Source: Siphonodentalium dalli
Taxonomy: Eukaryota; Mollusca; Scaphopoda; Gadilida; Siphonodentaliidae
Reading direction: 5' to 3'
DNA: 64,000 bases
Assembly (NCBI GenBank): GCA_032622095.1
Contig: CP136062.1
Coordinates: forward strand, 6,572,001-6,636,000
The translations under genes were made by a program, and so were the position numbers. Position 1 is the stretch's first letter. Each line of letters starts with the position of its first letter. Below, piece by piece: positions 56,626 to 64,000 of this stretch. A model generated the notes under the pieces. That model was not told the DNA's origin. It ran no database searches and saw only the letters and a list, made by a program, of their open reading frames with translations.

Positions 56626-57735
56626 AGTAGACCTTAACGCGACAATGGAACCTATATATGATAAGATATACATATATTGTATCGTATGGTTGTTTCAAGA
56701 CTTATCAGATACCAATGTTACGATTGTATTTCACCCCAAACGACCACGCATACATGATCACAATGCCTTCTCATCTTCTCATGGGCCTGCGTGTCCATAT
56801 AAACACATATGCCCTCCCCCGAACACACGCTAAGAGAAAGATCGTACATGCCTGTCCGAACGATATTTTCAAACAGAAATTGTCAAAATGCGAAATATAT
56901 AATCCGTTTTGGTGACATCTGAGATAATGACAAGTTGCACGTTTAATTTTGGGAGATTTCTCACAGGTCGCCCTCAAATGCAAGGGAATCGGCAATCATA
57001 AAACAGATTGTAAAAGCGATGTTCCATGCACAGTAATTCACTGACTCGTTCGTGCAAAAAAATACCTTGCTACTTTAATTTAAATGTTGAGAATAAGCAT
57101 ACCTTATAATTTGAGACAACAAGTACATAACCAATCCGATAGTCAGGATAGTTTTCACGCACTATAATATACATTCAATTTCCGTTCATTGCATCACGCA
57201 CATGTAACACATATACATGTACAGACAATGATTTTTTGTTCAATGGTTGACTACGTGAAGACACGATGGAATTATGAACGCTATTTAATCATGTTAACTT
57301 ACGTATGGCGAAAAGTTCGATTTGAAAAGGCTAAGATTTTAACCACTTATGGACTTCCATTCCTTCAAACTCCAGTCGCCGTTTCGAGTGTGGGGAAAAA
57401 CGATTAGTGAAGAATGATTATATGAGATGCCTTGGCTCGGAGTTTATTCCGAGACTAATAATGTAGGGCAAACTTTGACTTTGGCTTCGTGGATTTCCAA
57501 ACGTTTCTGTAAACAACAGCCATGTGCACGAAAAAGAGTGTTCCGCGTTTGTGTTATCCTCACATGGCAGAACTAAAGAGCGTATATATTTTTCATTGCT
57601 GCGTGGAAAAAATGCCTGTCACCACGACGAGAGTTATTTCATGTTGGTCAATATTTATAACTCATACTTACAAGCATGACTGAAATAATCATCCGGAAAT
57701 GTGGGGAAATGAGAGCCATGCAATTGTATATTTAA
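56626..57735. other. Mostly unique DNA
   Basis: AT-rich. It contains the candidate small ORF listed at 57228-57407 and the AAAGAGCGT word at 57575. Nothing else recognised. Confidence 0.4.
57228..57407 (+). CDS. Small ORF, 59 codons, unknown
   Basis: The frame reads MIFCSMVDYVKTRWNYERYL then IMLTYVWRKVRFEKAKILTT and ends …SSVGKND at TAG 57405-57407. The mix of aromatic and basic residues is protein-like, but there is no family, promoter or splice support. Chance is likely. Confidence 0.18.
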   Translation: MIFCSMVDYVKTRWNYERYLIMLTYVWRKVRFEKAKILTTYGLPFLQTPVAVSSVGKND

Positions 57736-58262
57736 TCGATATTTAAGCAGATATCTGCCATTCCCAGGATATATATAGGTGGTCAACCAAGGGTCAACTG
57801 GTCCGGGTTTTCGGCAAGGCGAGTAGGAATGGTGATTATGTGGGCATATAGCGACAGCTTGTGCCACTAAATACTCAAACTATACGACATTTCCTTCAAA
57901 ATTGGTCGATTTCTTATTTGCCATCCCCCCAGGATATCTGTAGGTGGTCAACTGAGGGTCAACTGGTCCGGGTTTTCGACAAGGCGGGTAGGAATTGTGA
58001 TTATGTGGGCATATAGCGACAGCTTGTGCTACTAAATACTCAAACTATACGAAATTTCCTTCAAAATTGGTCGATTTCTTATTTGCCATCCCCCAGGATA
58101 TATGTAGGTGGTCAACCGAGGGTCAACTGGTCCGGGTTTTCGGCAAGGCGGATAGGAATGGTGATTATGTGGGCATATAGCGACAGCTTGTGCCACTAAA
58201 TAATCAAAATATACGAAATTTCCTTCAACATTGGTCGATTTCATATTTGCCATCCCCCAGGA
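57736..58262. repeat. ~165-bp tandem repeat, ~3.2 copies
   Basis: Units share GGTCAACTGGTCCGGGTTTT (57792, 57957, 58121), GGCATATAGCGACAGCTTGT, GAAATTTCCTTCAAAATTGG and TTATTTGCCATCCCCCAGGA. Copies are close to identical. Confidence 0.88.
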
Positions 58263-58299
58263 TATCAGGAAGGCGTTATAGTGTGGTAGTTGGAGAGTT

Positions 58300-58440
58300 G
58301 AACCCGAATAAATTGGATACAAGCTGATTTTTGTGTTATTCGACGCGGAAAAACACCAGGAACAACATATCCAAAATCCGCAAAAATCCTCTCATGGAAA
58401 AATTCAGGATCCAAGATGGCGTCCATAATGTATGTTGTTA
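58300..58440 (+). repeat. Inverted repeat pair, left copy
   Basis: Shares AATTG.ATACAAGCTGATTTT, ATTCGACGCGGAAAA, CAGGAACAACATATCCAAAA, TCCGCAAA.ATCC and CCAAGATGGCGTCCA with 60290-60450 in the opposite orientation, ~1.9 kb apart. Read on the opposite strand both copies keep one frame open (RIFADFGYVVP…FPRR.T.KSAC.QFI). Confidence 0.75.
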
Positions 58441-58978
58441 TCGCAAAATACTGAATTTCTGCGGTAGGTGCTCCAATTAATGCCAAATTCGTAATAAATT
58501 GAAATATATACAAACAATGCTTTGTCGTAAACCATATCTGTAGAATATATTTCCCAACATGGCCGCCACAATTGACAAAATCGAATGAAATTTGCATGTT
58601 GTGCAAAATTGAAGATACATGTATAGTCCTATACGAGTGAACAAACTCTCGAATTATGCAAGGAAGAATGATTGCAGAGTATAAGAGAAACTTTTGATTA
58701 GAGATGTACGAATTATCTCTAATGTATCTCACGAGAGAGCAAGCGAAACCAGGGTCTTATGAAACGGTTAAATCTTGACTTTTGTACTCCCAGAAACAGA
58801 AACATAACGCAGTTTTTTTTCTGTACTGCTTATCTTGAATCGTGTCGTATAAGTGTAATTAAACAGCTAAATGGGATTTAGTAGATATATGTTGACTATG
58901 AGACCTTTTTCTAGAAGCAGAAACATGTGTACTCCGAGCAGTCTCACGAATGTGACCGATCATAATTTATTGTGTTAT

Positions 58979-59097
58979 CTACAGCATGAAACCTTTAAAA
59001 ATTAACTGATATAAAACGGTATGAAAGATATTCATATAGTACTGGGTAAAATGCGTATATTCTATTGTCCGTGTCTCAAAATAGTAGTCATAGTTGC
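58979..59097 (-). CDS. Possible terminal exon
   Basis: After an acceptor GTTTTATCACTTGATCTCAG (AG at 59098-59099) the minus strand reads NYDYYFETRTIEYTHFTQYY then MNIFHTVLYQLIFKGFML and stops TAG at 58979-58981. The composition is AT-driven (Tyr, Phe, Ile), so chance is quite possible. No family is recognised. Confidence 0.22.
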
Positions 59098-60289
59098 CTG
59101 AGATCAAGTGATAAAACACGAATATTTCGCTTTTATCACAAGAATGCATGGTGGTATACCATGAACTAAATTTATTAAAACACGCAGGAGTACCATAGAT
59201 TGTCGTCAATAAATTCTATACTTGACAAAATTGCCCACATACTCTGTGACAAAGACTGTGTTTATACCTGGAAATTATATTTGGTTGAATTCACCAAGGC
59301 CACATCTACGCGAAACTTAGTATGTTTTCTTCAACCGCATCACCACGTTTACTCCTTCTCCTAAATGTTACAGATAGCTGCTGCACACAGAACCACAATT
59401 AATACTATTGCGTGAATGTTCAACGTTGAAATAACATCTTAAACGGTGATCACTCGATATTTAGCATGATTATGTGGGTGGTATTGGCAAGATATTTTCA
59501 AACAAAAATATAATGAAAACTAAGAGTGTGCATTGTGTAGCTGCATATTCCAGTTGTAAATTTGTGATTGAAGTAAATTGAACAAAAATGTCTACTAAGA
59601 ACACGGTTTGTTAGCAGCATGAACATTAGTCTTACATACAATGTGTGTTGTATCGTCTCTTTGATATGGTGAGACGCGGTGCTAATCTATTGAATCTATG
59701 AGTGTTTATTTACAGTATAATAAACATTATATGTATGTATTGATTAATATCACCGGGAGTGTTGACAATTCCGGAAATATAACTAACATTTAGACCGCTT
59801 GAGTGTGCACTTAAAGTTTGGCGTTATATTCAATAATTAATCATCATGCCGAATGAAACTATCATGAACTGTGAGGCGAAACATTAGTTCGTATGTTGCA
59901 CGTCCGATATTATTATTTTTGGCCCGACAATTGGATGTTGGATAAGCAGAACACCCAAACTTTAAAGACGCAAATCATTGGGGTTTGACTTGCGGTGCAG
60001 TGGCCGATAAATCCTTCAGATGGATCTGTTTAATGATGTGTGTACCTTTAAAGATATTCAACAGCCGACTTGTATATTATCAATAAATATTTTCACTCCT
60101 ATGTGGTTTCCCAATATGTTGCTTTCTGTGTTGTATTGCTTGCAGTTGTGACCATTGTGACAGCCATTTCATGGCCACGATTGTATGATTTTCTGTGTGT
60201 GTCACTCTATTCGCTCCCGTACTAAAATTTAACACAAACTGGTATAACGGCATAATTCCGATGCCACAATATATCGTATAATGACTTGT
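59098..60289. other. No confident gene; family C repeat at ~59360-59490
   Basis: Contains the second copy of the family C fragment (GCTGCTGCACACAGAACCAC). A 43-codon plus-strand ORF at 60020-60151 (MDLFNDVCTFKDIQQPTCIL…) follows a CCTTCAG; it is too weak to list separately. Confidence 0.4.
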
Positions 60290-60450
60290 TTCGAGAACTG
60301 ATGTAGTATAGACAACCATGTTGGACGCCATCTTGGAAAACAAAGTTTCCACACAGCGGATATTTGCGGATTTTGGATATGTTGTTCCTGAGGCTTTTCC
60401 GCGTCGAATGACACCAAAATCAGCTTGTATGCAATTTATTCCGGATTGAC
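60290..60450 (-). repeat. Inverted repeat pair, right copy
   Basis: The partner of 58300-58440, in reverse orientation. Confidence 0.75.
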
Positions 60451-60541
60451 CCCCAAATTCTGCTTCAACGACCACACTATTAGGAGTCATCATTGTAAGG
60501 GCGTATTGTGATGATATGATATGTTTTCTTTTCTTTAAAAT

Positions 60542-60597
60542 ACCATCGGATGGATAATAGCGCATATCGGTAAAATCGCTATTTGCCATCCGATGGT
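60542..60597. other. Hairpin with 21-nt arms
   Basis: ACCATCGGATGGATAATAGC-G pairs with the inverse of CGCTATTTGCCATCCGATGG-T (two mismatches), with a loop of about 14 nt. ACCATCGGATGG-type ends are themselves near-palindromic. Confidence 0.65.
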
Positions 60598-60879
60598 GAA
60601 TAGACACTTCCTACTTAAGCACAAACTTGACAACTTCGAGTTATGTTTTCCAGAATGCCTGGATTTGAACACATATATTGGAACCCCTCTGTGTGGAGCT
60701 AACTGTCTTATAAATGATATTTTCATGTGGATAAGAGTATTCATAAGGTTGATAGAGGACAATCATGATTAAATTTGAGTGTAGGAAAAAAAATAACTCA
60801 TTTTTTTCGGCCCCGACACACCCACCCACGCCTTGTATCCAGAAACACGCCAGCAGACACCCGCGACTATATACTATAC

Positions 60880-61050
60880 CAGGGTTGGGGTAAACGTAAT
60901 CAGTAACCTTAATCAAAGTAATCGATTACACAATTTGGAGTAATCGCCTGTAATCAGTAATGACATTTTTTTATTACAATAAATCGTAGTCGATTACTTT
61001 CAAATGTATATGAATCATGATTACATTTTGATTACTTTTTGATTACTTTT
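60880..61050 (+). mobile_element. hAT-like element end (GTAATCGATTAC type)
   Basis: CAGGGTTGGGGTAAACGTAA followed by dense TAATCGATTAC / TGTAATCAGTAAT words matches the ends of widespread animal hAT-derived elements. The other terminus (…CCAACCCTG) was not found, so this is a fragment. Confidence 0.5.
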
Positions 61051-61945
61051 TATAAAACATCCATATGGATGGCTAGTGGATACACATATTCTCACACTGT
61101 AGTACTGTGGAGTGTGCACATATACAAACAAGATATCAGAAACTTAGTACAAATTTTTCATGTGGTACACTGTGTACATTCTGGCAGTGGACACAGATAA
61201 CAACACACAATTGCTGAAATGTTGAATACATCATTATGATACAGACAATGAAATATTCTAATATGAATAAAATAGGCTGGCCAACTGCAATTAGGATTAA
61301 ATATTATTGTGACGGCTGCAGACAATGGCCGAAGAGTCATACTGTTACAATAGTGCTAATTAACTGAACAAAGCAGGTGTGATGTACATCGGTAGAACCA
61401 ATTCGCTGGTTTGTCATTCACTGCACTCAAAGAGTTAAGCCTCATTTAATCCTCATCAGGATATCAATGAATGATCATCAAATAAACTTTAGTGTTATTT
61501 TCATTGTGTTGGGATATGAATATAACATAACATGCAAATCATTTATAATTGTTTCTAATGATAGTTTCATAATTATTATGCGCTTAGTTTCAATACATGC
61601 AAGAAAATTAAAAAATATCTTAAAAATATATTTGCATAAATAAATACACATCAAACATAATATATTCCCAATAAGTTGGTGCACACCTCACCAATACATG
61701 TAAATGTACAAACTGTATGTTTATTGCTTGCTTCTTTCTATTGTTTCAGTCGTTTCTTGTTTCCATGTTATGTAGTGATGTTTTTTATTCAATATATCGA
61801 ATTATACATACAAAAAGGAAATTTAATGGTCCATGAGACACTTTGAAATGCATTGTAACTGAGATGAATGATTTTTTGGAATCCCGGGAATATCATAGAT
61901 GGTGTGTTTTTCCCAATATCGGACATGTGAACCTGGTCACTGGTA
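61051..61945. other. No gene seen
   Basis: AT-rich unique DNA with no repeat or exon I can support. Confidence 0.45.
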
Positions 61946-64000
61946 TCGTAACTATTTCACCCATCCTTGTTTAAAAGGGTTACATAAGTCACCTCTACCT
62001 AAGTCATGTCGAGATGCAGGAGGGTCCAGATATGTCCCAATATCCATATTATATGCTAGAATCCAAAGATATAGGAACATACCCATTTTGTATGATGGCC
62101 CCTTAAATGTTTGAAACCCAAATTGGAGCCCGTGCAGTGAAAATCAAAGCCAACTATACCCGAGTCATGTCCATATGCAGGAGGGTCCAGATTTGTCACA
62201 AAATCCACATTATATGCTAGAATCCGAAAGATATATGAAAATACCCATATTATATGATGGGTCCTTAAAATGGTCAATCCCAAATTCGATCTAGTGCAGT
62301 GTAACAAAGTTACATTTGGAAGTCGTTTCAAAACTCCGACGTGTTTTTTGACACAAAGATAACAATGCTTATAAGAGAATAAATCCAACTGGAACAATGG
62401 AAATAGTTCACCCATCCTTATTTAAAACGGGTTACAAAGTTACATTTGACAGTCGTTGAAAAAATGCGACGTGTTTTTGTCACAAAGTGACCAATGCTTA
62501 TCAGAGAATAAATCCAACTAGAAAAATGAAAACATTTCACCCATCCTTGTTTAAAAAGGGTTACATATGTCAACTATACCTGAGTCATGTCGAGATGCAC
62601 ATACCCATTTTCTTTGATGGACCTTTCAAAATATGAACCCCAAATTTGAGCCTGTGCAGTGAAAACCTAAGTCAACTATAACTGAGTCATGTCCAGATGC
62701 ACCAGGGTCCAGATATTTCAAATACCTATATTATATGCCAGAATCCAAAGATATAGGCACATACACATTTTCTTTGTTGACCCCTTAAAATTGTGAACCT
62801 CAAAATTGAGCCCGTGCAGTTTAAACCTAAGTCAACTATACCTGAGTCATGTCCATATGCAGGAGGGTCCAGATATGTCCCAACATCCATATTATGTGCC
62901 AGAATCCAAAGATATAGGAACATATCCATTTTGTATGATGGCACCGTAAATGTTTGAATTTCAAATTGGAGCCCGTGCAGTGAAAATCAAGTAAACTATT
63001 CCTGAGTCATGTCCATATTCAGGGGGTCCGGATTTGTCACGAAATCCATATTATATGCTAGAATACAAAGATATAGGAAGATACCCATATTCTCTGATGG
63101 GCCCTTAAAATGATCAACCCCAAATTTGAGCTCGTGCAGTGTAAACCTAAGACAACTATACCTCAGCCATGTCCATATGCAGGGGTCCGGATAAGTCCCA
63201 ATAACCATATTATATGCCCAGAATCCAAAGATATAGGCACATACCCATTTTCTATGATGGGCCCTTTAAACGGTGAACACCAACATTGAGCCCGTTCAGT
63301 TTAAACCTAAGTCAACTATACCTGAGTCATGTCCATATGCAGGAAGGTCCAGATATGTCCAAACATACATATGATATGCCATAATCCAAAGCTATAGGAA
63401 CATACCCATGTTCTACGGCGGGCCCTTAAATGTTTGGACCCCAAATTGGAGGCCCGTGTAGTCAAAACCTATGCCAACTATACCAGATGCAGGATGGTCC
63501 AGATATAACCCCATATCCATACTATATACCCAGAATCCAAAGATATATGCACATACCCATTTTCTATCATGAGCCCTTAAATATTTGAACCCCAATTTGG
63601 AGCCCGTGCAGTGAAAACCTAAGTCAACTATACCCGCGTCGTATCCAGATGCAGGATGGCCCAGATATGTCCCAATATCTATATTATATGCCCAGAATCC
63701 AAATATATGGGCACATACCAATTTTATTTGATGGACCTTTAAATATATGAACCACAAATTGGAGCCTGTGCAGTGAAAACCTAAGTCAACTATATCTGAA
63801 TAATTTCGAGATGCATGAGGGTCCAGTTATTCCCAATACCAATATTATATGCCTATAATCCAAAGATATAGGCACATACCCATTTTCTAAGTTGGGCACT
63901 TAAAATGGTGAACCCCAAAATTGAGCCCGTGCAGTTTAAACTTAAGTCAACTATACCTGAGTCATGTCCAGATGCAGACGGGTCCAGATATGCACCACCA
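61946..64000. repeat. ~160-bp satellite continuing past the right edge
   Basis: Roughly 11-12 units share GAGTCATGTCCATATGCAGG, GGGTCCAGATATGTCCCAAT, TCCATATTATATGCCAGAAT, CCAAAGATATAGG.ACATACC, CATTTTCTATGATGGGCCCT, GAACCCCAAATTGAGCCCGT and GCAGT..AAACCTAAGTCAAC. GAGTCATGTCC-type words at 62684, 62843, 63003 and 63323 give the period. At ~62290-62570 two copies of a different ~130-bp unit (AAGTTACATTTG, CGACGTGTTTTT, AGAGAATAAATCCAACT) are interposed, so it is a composite array. Confidence 0.9.

Noticed and set aside
60020-60151. 43-codon ORF after a CCTTCAG acceptor-like word
   Set aside because: Length and composition are within chance for AT-rich DNA and there is no second signal.

Overview
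This window reads as repeat-dense, largely non-coding nuclear DNA of a eukaryote, most likely a marine invertebrate. No prokaryotic gene organisation is present: there are no operons, no long ORFs, and no rRNA, tRNA or CRISPR array that I can recognise. The short motif TACATGTA and its relatives are very common, (TA)n tracts are frequent, and nearly everything else consists of tandem repeats, foldback elements and DNA-transposon remnants. The style resembles mollusc, amphioxus or hemichordate intergenic DNA, but I cannot fix the species from sequence alone.

Layout. 0-3 kb: a possible exon pair at the left edge, a dispersed repeat (family A), a ~150-bp tandem array (family B) and the end of a hAT-like MITE. 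3-11 kb: nested DNA transposons. Two members of one CAGAGGCGG-ended family (4006-5183 and 8023-10925) carry an exact 8-bp and a degraded 8-bp target duplication. The second contains another hAT-like MITE (8110-8631, exact 8-bp duplication) and a ~175-bp tandem array. 11-18 kb: low-complexity AT-rich DNA, a 213-bp palindromic TA-flanked MITE and an inverted-repeat element. 18-28 kb: satellites of 33, 63, 93 and ~295 bp, several foldback elements, and a TTAA-flanked hairpin MITE inside the 93-bp array. 28-36 kb: minor repeats, a 53-bp satellite, a pair of direct repeats, and a second 213-bp MITE. 36.6-39.3 kb: a head-to-tail array of Helitron-like units (TC start, hairpin plus CTAG end). 40.1-50.8 kb: a segmental tandem duplication of 2.5 units of ~4.2 kb; unit 1 alone carries a 5'-truncated non-LTR retrotransposon. 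52.3-55.4 kb: a ~138-bp GC-rich satellite. 55.4-64 kb: further ~555-, ~165- and ~160-bp tandem repeats.

The only clearly recognisable protein remnant is the C-terminal part of a non-LTR retrotransposon reverse transcriptase (40420-40869, minus). A 170-codon ORF repeated in the segmental duplication, and several short exon-like open segments with plausible splice sites, are reported at low to moderate confidence. The best of these is 50920-51030 on the minus strand. No pathway can be assembled from these pieces; the window is better read as a record of nested transposition and local amplification.
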